Shown one piece after another: positions 1 to 8,797 of a DNA stretch of 64,000 nt. Under the pieces are notes generated by a model. The model was not told the DNA's origin. It ran no database searches and saw only the letters and a program-made list of their open reading frames with translations. A program made the translations under genes and the position numbers. Every line of letters begins with the position of its first letter. The first letter of the stretch is position 1. The stretch lies in the NCBI RefSeq assembly GCF_026262505.1, contig NC_067207.1:26256082-26320081 (forward strand). Direction: 5' to 3'. The stretch is from Trichomonas vaginalis G3 (lineage: Eukaryota > Parabasalia > Trichomonadida > Trichomonadidae).

Positions 1-105
1 GGTTTACTACAGATGGAAGAAAAAGAATAATTCCATTATACCATGCGTTTTACTTAGAACTTAGTTTCATATACAACTACTATCGAACGGTAAAAATATA
101 ATTTT

Positions 106-348
106 TTAATACGGTTGAGGTGTTGGATTTGGTTGCCAACTAGACTGTGGTGCAGGTTCAGGCTGTTGTATAACAGGAGCTTGCTCTTCTGGTTCAGGGT
201 CTTTAGGTATAATACCAACGAACTGACCTACTCTTTTACCAATATTTTTGACTCCGTTCCAAATTCCTCTTCCTACGGTTTTTATTCCATTCCATATACC
301 TCTTCCAACTCTTCTGAAGAAGTTTCCAATACTACTGAAGAAACCCAT
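106..348 (-). CDS. small Maverick protein with amphipathic Gly/Arg/Trp repeats
   Basis: An 80-residue protein with an ATG start. Residues 1-50 contain two near copies of VGRGIWNG followed by basic and hydrophobic residues, which would form an amphipathic helix. Residues 51-80 are a Pro/Gln-rich acidic tail ending in TPQPY. I do not recognise a family. The layout recalls small membrane-active virion proteins such as adenovirus protein VI, but that is only an analogy. It lies at the end of a row of minus-strand element genes, 18 bases downstream of the next one, in a virion-type neighbourhood. Confidence 0.6.
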   Translation of the reverse strand: MGFFSSIGNFFRRVGRGIWNGIKTVGRGIWNGVKNIGKRVGQFVGIIPKDPEPEEQAPVIQQPEPAPQSSWQPNPTPQPY

Positions 349-366
349 TTTACTATATGTAAAAAT

Positions 367-729
367 CTAATGTCCGCCTAGTCTCTTACGTTTCCTGTTG
401 AGTTCCATAGCATTCTTTAACTGGAGCTCATACATTCTGTTTCTCCTCTGGTAGAAAACATATTCTGGGTCAACTCCTGTGTTCGCGTCATCTGCATAAA
501 GTTGTTTATATCCCACTTCAGGGTTTGTATAAAACTCTTTCCATCTCATATTTGCATACCATGGTGGCAAACCTAACGCAGCGTCATTTGACATGGCAGT
601 TTGCATTTGTACATCTGTTGGCACTTGACCATAGTTTGCCATTGCAGTTTGTATTCTAACTTCATTTGGAATATTCTCTGGGTTTGGTTGTCCAGGTTGC
701 TGTGCATTCGCTAAGTTCTGTGCGTCCAT
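367..729 (-). CDS. Maverick protein of unknown function, 120 aa
   Basis: The ATG start lies just downstream of a TATTTTTATC box, as for other element genes. The first 30 residues are Asn/Gln/Pro-rich. Two similar stretches follow (RIQTAMANYGQVP and QMQTAMSNDAALG). The middle is aromatic (PPWYANMRWKEFYTNP) and the C-terminus is basic (RKRKRLGGH). No domain is recognised. It could be a minor virion or DNA-associated protein; that is inference from position and charge. Confidence 0.6.
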   Translation of the reverse strand: MDAQNLANAQQPGQPNPENIPNEVRIQTAMANYGQVPTDVQMQTAMSNDAALGLPPWYANMRWKEFYTNPEVGYKQLYADDANTGVDPEYVFYQRRNRMYELQLKNAMELNRKRKRLGGH

Positions 730-738
730 TTAATATTA

Positions 739-748
739 GATAAAAATA
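739..748 (-). promoter_or_regulatory. TATTTTTATC box upstream of the 120-aa gene
   Basis: The box reads TATTTTTATC on the minus strand and ends 9 nt before the ATG at 729. The same box precedes many genes in all three elements and not the host ATGs I checked, so I read it as an element-specific core promoter. Confidence 0.5.
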
Positions 749-752
749 TCTC

Positions 753-884
753 TTACGAGTACATATACTGAACATTTGCAGGCATTGGTTCATCTTCATA
801 TTCTCTATATCTTTCTGCCACGTCAAAGAAATAAATGACACAATGGAAAAAACCTAAAACAAGTAGTCCTATTTCAAACCACAT
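753..884 (-). CDS. small single-span membrane protein, 43 aa
   Basis: A short reading frame beginning MWFEIGLLVLGFFHCVIYFF, one hydrophobic span, followed by a charged tail (DVAERYREYEDEP) and ending MYS. Its start overlaps the 3' end of the methyltransferase gene by 16 bases, the compact packing typical of these elements. The function is unknown; membrane localisation is inferred from the hydrophobic stretch. Confidence 0.45.
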   Translation of the reverse strand: MWFEIGLLVLGFFHCVIYFFDVAERYREYEDEPMPANVQYMYS

Positions 885-1687
885 TTACTTACTAATAAAA
901 TTTCTTTGTTATGACACTTTCTCCGGTTTATAGGACCTCTCTCATATTCTATCTTGTCATATCTAAACTCATAGTCATGTATGTCCTCTAACCATCTCAT
1001 AACGGTTTCCAAACCACTTTTATCGGATGTAAAGTAAAAGCATGGATGGTTATGTAAAACGTCTAAAGTTTCTAAAGAGTCTCTCAAAGTCCAGTCTACT
1101 TGGTATTGAAAATCCCATGTGTTATAGAACGGCGGGTCCACTATAAAGAAAACATTTTCCTTGTCTTTATATTTTTCATACAACTCTGTCCAATAACATC
1201 TCACAAACTCTATACCCTCAATATATTTTTCTATGTCCTCTTTGAAAACGTTTGTATAGTTAAGATATAAAACTTTTGACATAAGTGTTTCAATGTCATG
1301 AACTCTTATAGAACCACTATATAATAGTCTAGCAGATATACTATCCCAGTCTATATATTCTGCTTTTTTCAAAACCTCTCTCACAATATTTTTCTTATCT
1401 AATGGTATACGTTCCATCTTACCTATAGGTATCTTTTCTTTTAACTCTTTCAATATATTGTTTGTGTCTGGTATATGTTTGAGACGGTCCATATAGTTGT
1501 CGAAATCATTGCATATAATCTTTGAGTCTGGGAATATTGTATGACATAAATGGGATATATAGAAACTTCCACCGAACAAATCTACAAATGTTAGACCATT
1601 CGGTAGTTTCTTAAGTTCTCTCAATATAATATCTTTACATTTACTCTTATTTCCAAAGAACGGTAACGGTGGTTTTGTAAAATTCAT
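869..1687 (-). CDS. Dam-like N6-adenine DNA methyltransferase (D12 class)
   Basis: A 272-residue protein that should transfer a methyl group from S-adenosylmethionine to N6 of adenine in DNA. Visible motifs, in D12-class order, are PPLPFFGNKSK near the N-terminus (substrate/SAM region), VDLFGGSFYIS at about residues 35-45 (the FxGxG SAM-binding motif) and DPPFYNT at about residue 183 (the catalytic DPPY motif). The length is normal for Dam-type enzymes. The ATG follows an AT-rich leader. In T. vaginalis, N6-methyladenine is the main DNA methylation mark, and its methyltransferases are reported to be linked to Mavericks, which fits this location. An 80-bp remnant of the same gene lies at 44737-44820 in element 3. 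Confidence 0.85.
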   Translation of the reverse strand: MNFTKPPLPFFGNKSKCKDIILRELKKLPNGLTFVDLFGGSFYISHLCHTIFPDSKIICNDFDNYMDRLKHIPDTNNILKELKEKIPIGKMERIPLDKKNIVREVLKKAEYIDWDSISARLLYSGSIRVHDIETLMSKVLYLNYTNVFKEDIEKYIEGIEFVRCYWTELYEKYKDKENVFFIVDPPFYNTWDFQYQVDWTLRDSLETLDVLHNHPCFYFTSDKSGLETVMRWLEDIHDYEFRYDKIEYERGPINRRKCHNKEILLVSKCGLK

Positions 1688-1785
1688 TTATATATAATAA
1701 TAAAAATGTTTTTTTCCTGAAAAGTGACAGAAAAGTGACAAAACATGAAAACATATATAATTTGTGAAAAGCGACACATTATATA

Positions 1786-1917
1786 ATGTTTTCGACCCAG
1801 AAGAAGGCTTCTTCCCAGAAGCAATGGAGGAAGAAGAAGAGTCCTCCGAATTCACACCAGAAGACTAACAATTTTCCGAATAAAAACTTCATTTATACTA
1901 AACATCTTCGGGGCTAG
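1786..1917 (+). CDS. possible small basic peptide running into the terminal repeat
   Basis: A 43-codon ATG frame, rich in Lys, Gln and Ser (SSQKQWRKKKSPPNSHQK), that reads into the terminal inverted repeat and stops inside its hairpin. A basic peptide coded next to the terminus could bind DNA, but there is no family support and the frame could be chance. Confidence 0.25.
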   Translation: MFSTQKKASSQKQWRKKKSPPNSHQKTNNFPNKNFIYTKHLRG

Positions 1918-1949
1918 AGGGCACAAAGTGCCTGGAAGCCCCACTACCT
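1886..1949. repeat. Maverick terminal inverted repeat with hairpin
   Basis: This 64-bp segment is the near-exact inverse of 44673-44736. It folds into a hairpin at 1910-1942: GGGGCT (1910-1915) pairs with AGCCCC (1937-1942), and GGCAC (1920-1924) pairs with GTGCC (1928-1932). A run of ten T follows, starting with the last base of the repeat. Confidence 0.85.
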
Positions 1950-2127
1950 TTTTTTTTTAAATCTCACGTTTCTGCCATTAGCAACCCCTAAAATTTTTAG
2001 CTAATTTTGGGGCACATTATATTGATATTATGAGAGTATGTCAGAAAGTTGTAAGTATTTTCAATAAATAAATAAAATAAAAAAAATATATAAACCATTT
2101 TTAAAAAAAAACATAAAAAAATTTAAA

Positions 2128-4251
2128 TTACTCAGTAATTTCTTCACCTTCAGCTTCAGCCTGTTCTTCAGCGTGCTTATTAGAGTACATGAACTTGGAA
2201 GCGTGGATGAAGAACTCAGGCGTCATGAACATATCTCTGAGTCCAGAAGCGTCTTCTCCATTCTTTTCCATGTTTGCGACTCTGTCAATTGTGTTGATTA
2301 CAAAGTGAAGTCTCTGGTCAGAGATTGATGGTTTCAGTTTCTCTCTCTTGATTCTGTCGTAGATCTTCATCTGTGTCTCTAGGATGTCATCAGGTGTCAA
2401 TCCAGCGTTAGAGATCTCTTTCTTCGGCAAATCCAATGCAACGATGTTTGGAATGTTGTCGAGAATTCCCTGCCAGAACTGGAATGTTCTGTCAAGACCA
2501 CTCAAGTTCATTCCATCGATGCAAAGGTCGTTGAGCTGTGTCAACTGTTTGAGAACTCCTGCAAGAACTGTTGCGCCATTGTCGCCAATGTTTGAGTTCT
2601 TTATTGCCAATCTTCTCAACCATGTCATTGATGAAAGAGAATTGATGTACTGTGTGAACAATGTTGTGTCCCAGTTGCCAGAAAGATCGAGACCTGGGAT
2701 GTGCAACAAGTTCGTAAGTGTGGATGTGTCTCTGAGGAATTGGACTGGATCTGATGGCGTCATGTCTTCGAATCTGAGTAATTTCAGGTTTGTCTGGGTG
2801 GCGAGGAGCTGGAAGAAGTATCTGGACTCTTCAACGGGCATCCTGTTGCCGGACCAGTCGAGTTCGAAGATGTTTGGAAGACACGATTGTGGATTTATCG
2901 ATTCGAGGGCCTTGTAAGCATTCTCCTTGATCTGGAGGTTGTGCATCTGAAGAGAAAGTGGATATTGTCTCTTCTTTGTAAGGATAAGCGACAAAATGGT
3001 GGAGAATGAGCCTGGCGACATGATATTTGTGGAAATAGAAAGGCCAATAAGCTTTTCTGGTAATGTAAGATCGTCTGGAAGGTTGTTGCGGAACTGCATG
3101 TGTGTAATATGGAGATTACGGATTGTTGCATTTGCTTTGCAAAGAGCTGTAAGGAGTTCTGCGCCGTTGACGTCAATGCCGCAGATAATGAGGTTCTGGA
3201 GGTTCTGGAGCTTGTTAATCATTGACATAAATGGCTGGAATGGGAATGGTTTCATCTGGCATCTGATTAACTGGAAAGTTTCGAGCTGCTGGATGGATTG
3301 GGTGACGTCGATGAGGTTGGAAAGCTCAGTGACGTTCTCTTTTGTGAGTTTGGAGGTTGCAAGAATGAATTCTTTGACTGGAACTTGCATAAACTTGGAG
3401 AACTCAATGAATTTGCGAACCATGGCGAAGGATGAACGGAGAATCCACCACTGGTTGATTGTAGTAGCAGCAATTGTGTTTGTTGGGAATTGAGGAAGAT
3501 GATCTTCATTATTGTAGTCGGAGAAGGCGATTCTATCAATTGTGCTTGCTGTTTCGAGAATGGATAAGATCATTCTAGCGAATTGTGTTGGGGCAAGTGT
3601 CTGGAAGCAAACTGTATCAATCATCGTTTCCCAGCCGATTGCGTGGCCGAAAGCGGCGCCGAAATTACCTGGGTGGAAGGACGGGCCAAGGACAAGACGT
3701 TTGGCCTTCTTGTTCTCCCACTTATCGAAGTATGTCATTGTATCTAACTGATTACCTCTGATATCGTAGAAGTGGGCCAAGAAAAGTGCACGCCAGCGAA
3801 TAGCCTGTGGAATACGTTTGCTGACAACGATTTGTGGTAAAGCAAAGTCTCCATGAACTTCAAATGGCTTGTATGTTGAAACACCGAAGGTAAGTTCCTT
3901 AAGGACTGTCATGATGGCCATGTAGATTTGAATGGCATACTTTGAGCTGATTTCGCCATTGAAATGGTCGAATTCAATAATGATATTATCTGTTGACACT
4001 CTCATTCCTCTGAAATCAAGAATGTGAACCTTTCTGTCGAAAACAACTGGATTCATGAATTTGGATTTGAAGAAGTAAACAGCGCCGCGTGTGATCATAA
4101 CGTGGCCGGCTCTGAGAGATTTCTTGGTTTCAACCATCTTATAGTCACATGGGACGCAGACAATTGGCTCTTCAAGTGGAGACCAAACTTCGTTCACCAT
4201 TAAAAGCTGCTTCTTCTGATCAACTTGAATACAGGGAAGGGTGTACGACAT
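2128..4251 (-). CDS. leucine-rich-repeat protein, CARMIL-like
   Basis: A 707-residue host protein. Residues 1-115 look like a PH-type module (VMITRGAVYFFKSK, KVHILDFRGMRV). A linker follows, and residues 250-620 carry irregular leucine-rich repeats such as NLIICGIDVNGAELLTALCK and LKLLRFEDM. The tail (640-707) is charged and acidic. A PH-like domain followed by LRRs matches CARMIL/LRRC16 proteins, which act on actin capping protein, and T. vaginalis has several such genes. No capping-protein-interaction motif is evident in the tail, so the actin role is inference. The sequence TCACTC just before the ATG resembles the trichomonad initiator element. The gene is GC-richer than its flanks and looks intact. 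Confidence 0.7.
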   Translation of the reverse strand: MSYTLPCIQVDQKKQLLMVNEVWSPLEEPIVCVPCDYKMVETKKSLRAGHVMITRGAVYFFKSKFMNPVVFDRKVHILDFRGMRVSTDNIIIEFDHFNGEISSKYAIQIYMAIMTVLKELTFGVSTYKPFEVHGDFALPQIVVSKRIPQAIRWRALFLAHFYDIRGNQLDTMTYFDKWENKKAKRLVLGPSFHPGNFGAAFGHAIGWETMIDTVCFQTLAPTQFARMILSILETASTIDRIAFSDYNNEDHLPQFPTNTIAATTINQWWILRSSFAMVRKFIEFSKFMQVPVKEFILATSKLTKENVTELSNLIDVTQSIQQLETFQLIRCQMKPFPFQPFMSMINKLQNLQNLIICGIDVNGAELLTALCKANATIRNLHITHMQFRNNLPDDLTLPEKLIGLSISTNIMSPGSFSTILSLILTKKRQYPLSLQMHNLQIKENAYKALESINPQSCLPNIFELDWSGNRMPVEESRYFFQLLATQTNLKLLRFEDMTPSDPVQFLRDTSTLTNLLHIPGLDLSGNWDTTLFTQYINSLSSMTWLRRLAIKNSNIGDNGATVLAGVLKQLTQLNDLCIDGMNLSGLDRTFQFWQGILDNIPNIVALDLPKKEISNAGLTPDDILETQMKIYDRIKREKLKPSISDQRLHFVINTIDRVANMEKNGEDASGLRDMFMTPEFFIHASKFMYSNKHAEEQAEAEGEEITE

Positions 4252-5301
4252 GAGTGATGTAAGTTTGTGAAGCGGTTTTGAAAACTCAAAAGTATTTATA
4301 ATTTATAAAAATATTGTATACATATAGATCTTTATTTTTACGAGCTCTGTCTGAAAAAATAATTCAGAACAATAAAAAAAATTCTTATTGAATAAGGAAT
4401 CTTACAAATGAGAAATTTGTTAAGCCTAGTACGAATATAATTCTCTTTTTTCAAATCTTTTTATGTAAAAAATAAAACAATCTGTCAACATTTTAGTTGT
4501 TAGATTATACTGCATTAATGAATATTAAGTTAAAAAAATAAAAAATTAATAAGGTAATATCGGTAGGTATTGAAATTACAGTTCATTGAAATTCTCATGT
4601 TCCAGAAAGCAATAACATCGTACAAAGGAAGGGGAGCGATCACTAGCTTGTAAGGAAAATGTCTGCAGTTTTAAAAAATGCATTTACCCTTATTAAGATG
4701 CTATTGTTTTGATTAAATTAATTTCAGGAAAGGTTTTCACGTAAATTCGTATTCCTTCTCTAATTAATTAACATATGTTCAATGATATTACAGTAATTTT
4801 ATTACTTTTGCTCCATATTTATTAATTTTTTTAAAATATTAGCTATATTTTTACCATTAAGGATAAAACATAGATAACAGCATGCATATAACAATGGTAT
4901 GATATGAATTTGTAGTTATTTTCTCGATTCAAATTAATTCGGGAGTGATATGGATAAAGTAGAGCAATTAGTATATTCGTTCTGATTTGTATATGAATGA
5001 AGAGCTTGACAAACCTGATTTGAATGTATATGTTTTAAAATCAAAATAAAATTTGCTAAAATACCATTAAATGAGACTTAAAAATGTATTTTAATCAGAA
5101 TATATGGAAGATAAGTACAATACAAATAATTAATAAGCTCTAAAATGCATAGAAATAAAGAAAATCAAAGAATTAATTTGACAATAAATAAACGTACATT
5201 ATTTTTACAATTATTTTCCTTATTAGTTTCATGATGATTAATACGATTTTCAAACTTTCGTTATAAAACAATAAAAGTGACATCGATTACTTTCTAAAAA
5301 A
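4252..5301. other. gene-free AT-rich intergenic DNA
   Basis: About 1 kb between two divergently transcribed host genes. I see no reading frame with coding character, no repeat and no RNA gene. It presumably contains both promoters. Confidence 0.6.
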
Positions 5302-7602
5302 ATGGAACACGTTCTCCTTTTCTTGAATGATATGCGCGAGAAAGCGCGTAGGAAAGGCGGAAACCTTTATGATATGTTTGAAGAATATGATCCAAAACAA
5401 ACAGGTCTCATATCATTTACAAATTTCCGTAAATTACTCGCAAATATAAACCTCTTTGTCGATGATGAAAAATTCGAATTCATTACAACACCATACTCAG
5501 AGGGCACTAACTTCTACTATGCTGTGTTCCTCCATGATATGGAAGATGCAAAAGTCGATAAAACTAATAAAACAATCTCGATTGAAGAGCTTCGTCAATT
5601 CGGATCAACATTCCGTGATCAAGGAACTGATGTTGCAGGCTGTTTAAAGCTTTACGATCGTCATCATACTGGAAGAGTTGATCCTCAAGTATTCTTCAGA
5701 TATGTAAGTAATACTCCACTCGCTCAAAAGATTGCTGCTGAATATATGAACTCAGCAACACGTGAAATTGAGTACATGAGACTAAATCAAGATATTCAAA
5801 ACGCATTAGCTCAAAAACCACCATCAACACCACGCATTGATTCATCTCAGTTACCAGCATTCTTCCCAGATCTCGCAAAATGGATGAAATCTCAAGCAAT
5901 CGACCCAGTTCAATTATTAATGCGCTATGATCGCTATAAACGCAGACAAATACCAACAGCACAATTCCTATCAGAAGTTGCAAACTGGGGTGTACCATTG
6001 AAGCCTCTACAATTAAATGAACTCGCTGCAGCTTTCGATTATCAAGGACAGTTCGATTATATGGCATTTGCTGACGAAATACAGAAAATACAAACCACAC
6101 TTACTAAGCCTACATCAGCCAGAAAGCCAGTTATCGATCTAAATGAAATTCTTAATCGTCTTACAGAATTTATTCAAAACAGACGTCCAACACTTGTTGA
6201 CCAGATCGAAGGCTTTGATATCAGACACAATGGAACAGTTCCTTCTCAAAGATTCTTCAGGGTTCTTACAAATTCCGGATTCAGCCTTACAAACGACGAA
6301 TGCGGAGTTATTGAGAACGAATTTGGCGATATCAATGGTAATATCGATTATAACAGATTCTTCTCCCAAGTTATGCCGAAATCTGCTCCACAAGCTAACC
6401 CAGATGAGATTGTTATCCGTCTCAACAACTTCTTAAAGGCCAATAAAATGCAATTGAAGCCTCGCCTTGAGAGATTCGATAACACAAGAAGCGGAAGTGT
6501 TACATTTGCTCAAATGTCAGCCGCTTTCAGAGCAATCGGCTTCGATTTGACAGCACCTGAACAGTCAGCCTTGAAAGCTGCCTACGGACATGGTCCAGAA
6601 GGAATTGTTGATTATATCGATTTTTACGATCTTGTAGATCCGAAATTCGAGAAGCCAAAGGAAGAAAAACTCGAACCACTTCCAAGACACGATAGAAATG
6701 AAGATGCTTCGATCTCTTTGGCCGCAATGACGAAGATTGCCGCAATTTGTGACAGATATCAACACAACCTCAGTGGAGAGTTCCGCAAATACGACATGAA
6801 GAACAACGGCCTTATTTTGCCTGATGCTTTCCGTTGTGTTATCCAAAATCTTCCAATGAGGGTCGAAGACAACGAAACAGAAGTATTGACCAAATTCTAT
6901 ACTTCGGCCGGTGGATACGTTAGCTACGAACAATTCTGCCAGGATATGGTCGATTTCGGTTCAAAACGAATTATGCAGAACCCAAAGATCCAAACGGACC
7001 TTCTTGCACAGGAAAAGACCAATTCCCAGAACGTAGACCTCGTCCTCCACAAGCTGAAGATATTCCTGATGAATGGAAGAATTTCTCCTGATACAATTTT
7101 CCTTCCTTACGATGCTTCATCATCTGGTCTCATTCCTCGCAGCCGCCTTCAACCAATTCTTGAAGGAATTGGCTTCCCTGGCCTTCCTTCCGACTTCGCA
7201 GTTCTTGGAAAAGCATTTGCCGATCCAAGACTCCCAGAGAAGCTGAACTACAAGAAACTATGCCAGGAAATTAATGCTATTAACATTGATCAGAGAGAAT
7301 TGGCTGAAACAAGGGTAGATAACCTTTCTGAAACTGTTGCTGATGCATCTACTTTGAGAATTAACTGTATGATCAGAGAAAAACTCGCTGAAAGACATAA
7401 GAGAGTCAGACAGCCATTCTCTGGTGTTACTTCTCAGTTAATGAGTCAAAGAGATTTTAGAAGATGCATTGAATCATATGGATTGGTTATCAAAGAGGCT
7501 GATATGCAGAACATTATGAGAGTTTATAAGAGAAATATGAATGGTGATATCGATTGGAACAGATTCTGCACTGATGTTGAAAATGCAAATGTTATTCATT
7601 AA
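5302..7602 (+). CDS. protein of tandem degenerate EF-hands (EFCAB6-like)
   Basis: A 766-residue host protein built of helix-loop-helix repeats of about 35-70 residues. Examples are EYDPKQTGLISFTNFRKLL, LYDRHHTGRVDPQVFFRYV, GFDIRHNGTVPSQRFFRVL, RFDNTRSGSVTFAQMSAAF and PYDASSSGLIPRSRLQPIL. The Gly-Ile/Val/Leu core and flanking helices of EF-hands are kept, but several acidic calcium ligands are replaced. Most repeats therefore probably act structurally; a few, such as the last (RNMNGDIDWNRF), could bind calcium. The arrangement resembles EFCAB6/DJBP-type proteins, some of them flagellar, and a cytoskeletal or axonemal role is only a guess. The ATG is preceded by an in-frame AT-rich leader and the gene looks intact. 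Confidence 0.7.
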   Translation: MEHVLLFLNDMREKARRKGGNLYDMFEEYDPKQTGLISFTNFRKLLANINLFVDDEKFEFITTPYSEGTNFYYAVFLHDMEDAKVDKTNKTISIEELRQFGSTFRDQGTDVAGCLKLYDRHHTGRVDPQVFFRYVSNTPLAQKIAAEYMNSATREIEYMRLNQDIQNALAQKPPSTPRIDSSQLPAFFPDLAKWMKSQAIDPVQLLMRYDRYKRRQIPTAQFLSEVANWGVPLKPLQLNELAAAFDYQGQFDYMAFADEIQKIQTTLTKPTSARKPVIDLNEILNRLTEFIQNRRPTLVDQIEGFDIRHNGTVPSQRFFRVLTNSGFSLTNDECGVIENEFGDINGNIDYNRFFSQVMPKSAPQANPDEIVIRLNNFLKANKMQLKPRLERFDNTRSGSVTFAQMSAAFRAIGFDLTAPEQSALKAAYGHGPEGIVDYIDFYDLVDPKFEKPKEEKLEPLPRHDRNEDASISLAAMTKIAAICDRYQHNLSGEFRKYDMKNNGLILPDAFRCVIQNLPMRVEDNETEVLTKFYTSAGGYVSYEQFCQDMVDFGSKRIMQNPKIQTDLLAQEKTNSQNVDLVLHKLKIFLMNGRISPDTIFLPYDASSSGLIPRSRLQPILEGIGFPGLPSDFAVLGKAFADPRLPEKLNYKKLCQEINAINIDQRELAETRVDNLSETVADASTLRINCMIREKLAERHKRVRQPFSGVTSQLMSQRDFRRCIESYGLVIKEADMQNIMRVYKRNMNGDIDWNRFCTDVENANVIH

Positions 7603-8029
7603 TTTGTGCGTGTACCACTCAATTTTTGATTATAATTGTATGGTTTACACGGGTATAATTTTTGGATAATCTTATTTTTTATATTTTTATATCTTCTTGA
7701 TTGTAATAAAAGGATTTCATGAACTCATACTTTTTATTCAAGTCTCTGATTTCGATCTAATTTAAAATTATTTTTTTAAAAAAAACATATAAAGAATATG
7801 AATGCTCTAAATTCAACAAAAAGTAATTATTATTTAAATCATAGTATTTTTATTAAACATACAGTATTCGATATAAAAATCGGAAAATAAATTTGAAATT
7901 TGTAACTTCGAACATGAATAAATCTATCTGATTCTTTGCATTCATTGCAGAAGAAATAGAATTTATTGAATCAAGCGCCGAAAAACATTAAATGTAAAAA
8001 TTAGATTAAAAATAAAATAAATAAATCAC
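7603..8029. other. intergenic DNA
   Basis: About 430 bases of AT-rich DNA between convergent genes. AATAAA-like sequences near both ends could serve 3'-end formation. Nothing else is seen. Confidence 0.5.
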
Positions 8030-8236
8030 TTATACTAATAAGCAGCATTGAGAAGAAGGAATTACATTCATATCCGCTGATCCATTTGTTACTTTTTCGT
8101 TGATTTGTTTAACTTCTTCATTTTCTGAACCTTCAATAACAAGATGCATTTCATCTGAGCTCACATCAGGGAGAAGCATATATGGTTCGCTATCTTCATC
8201 CTCGCTGTGAGTCTCATTTTGCTCATTTTGAGACAT
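8030..8236 (-). CDS. small acidic protein with C-terminal CaaX prenylation motif
   Basis: A 68-residue protein from an ATG start. It is very acidic (HSEDEDSEPY, SDEMHLVIEGSENEE) and ends SSQCCLLV. The last four residues, CLLV, form a CaaX box with a second Cys before it, the pattern of proteins that are prenylated and then palmitoylated, so it probably sits on the cytoplasmic face of a membrane. No folded domain is apparent. It could be the tail of a degraded small GTPase, but no G-box motif remains and the acidic body is unlike one. Confidence 0.55.
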   Translation of the reverse strand: MSQNEQNETHSEDEDSEPYMLLPDVSSDEMHLVIEGSENEEVKQINEKVTNGSADMNVIPSSQCCLLV

Positions 8237-8797
8237 GAAAAATAAAAACTTTTACAATTGTAAAGTATCAAATGCTTATGATTTTATTGAATTCGTGTAT
8301 CAAGCGCTTAAGATATGAAGCGAAGAGATTATTACCAATAAAATCACAAACATGTGAGAGATCAAACGATTGATAAGACCTTTGATATATGTAATGATTT
8401 CAATTCATATTACACTCTAACTTAAATTTGAATTGGCATTTTCGTTTATTCAAGTCAGTTTAAATGAATGGATGTTTTATTATTTGTTTCCCTTTCCATT
8501 AATAAAATCAAAAATATATTTATTGAATCCTCGGAAAATTTTCCCATAATATCACCTAAAATTATATTTAATTTTTTAGTCACATTTTACTTCCTCAACC
8601 CATCAAAAAATATCTGACATTTATTTTGTGACGTTGGATCATTGAATTTTCCCTTATGAAGTCAGTAAACCATTCAAAATTGAATATTTTACAATATGAC
8701 GCAGCTACGATGCCAGCTCATAAAGTTCCCCTATTAACAATATTTTTGTCAATTTTTTTTTGATGTATTGTTGATAATTCATATAAGATTAAATTAA
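8237..8797. other. gene-free intergenic DNA
   Basis: About 560 bases of AT-rich DNA upstream of the BspA-like gene. It shows no reading frame of note and no identifiable lost 5' exon. Confidence 0.5.

Larger units (their letters stand above)
1..1949. mobile_element. Maverick/Polinton, terminal fragment (element 1)
   Basis: This is the end of a Maverick that continues beyond the left edge of the window. It holds minus-strand small genes, a Dam-like methyltransferase, and a terminal inverted repeat at 1886-1949 that recurs in inverse orientation at 44673-44736. The element ends just before a run of T; read inward, it begins AGGTAG, which fits the 5'-AG terminus known for Polintons. The parts in view look whole, so this is probably one of the younger copies in the window, but its age cannot be calibrated here. 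Confidence 0.85.

Noticed and set aside
2384-2917. Long plus-strand reading frame opposite the LRR gene
   Set aside because: It mirrors the minus-strand LRR gene, which has clear repeats and better codon use; several other frames over 2895-3751 are the same kind of shadow.
5696-6933. Minus-strand frames within the EF-hand gene
   Set aside because: They lie opposite a continuous 766-residue gene with repeated domains and have no coding character of their own.
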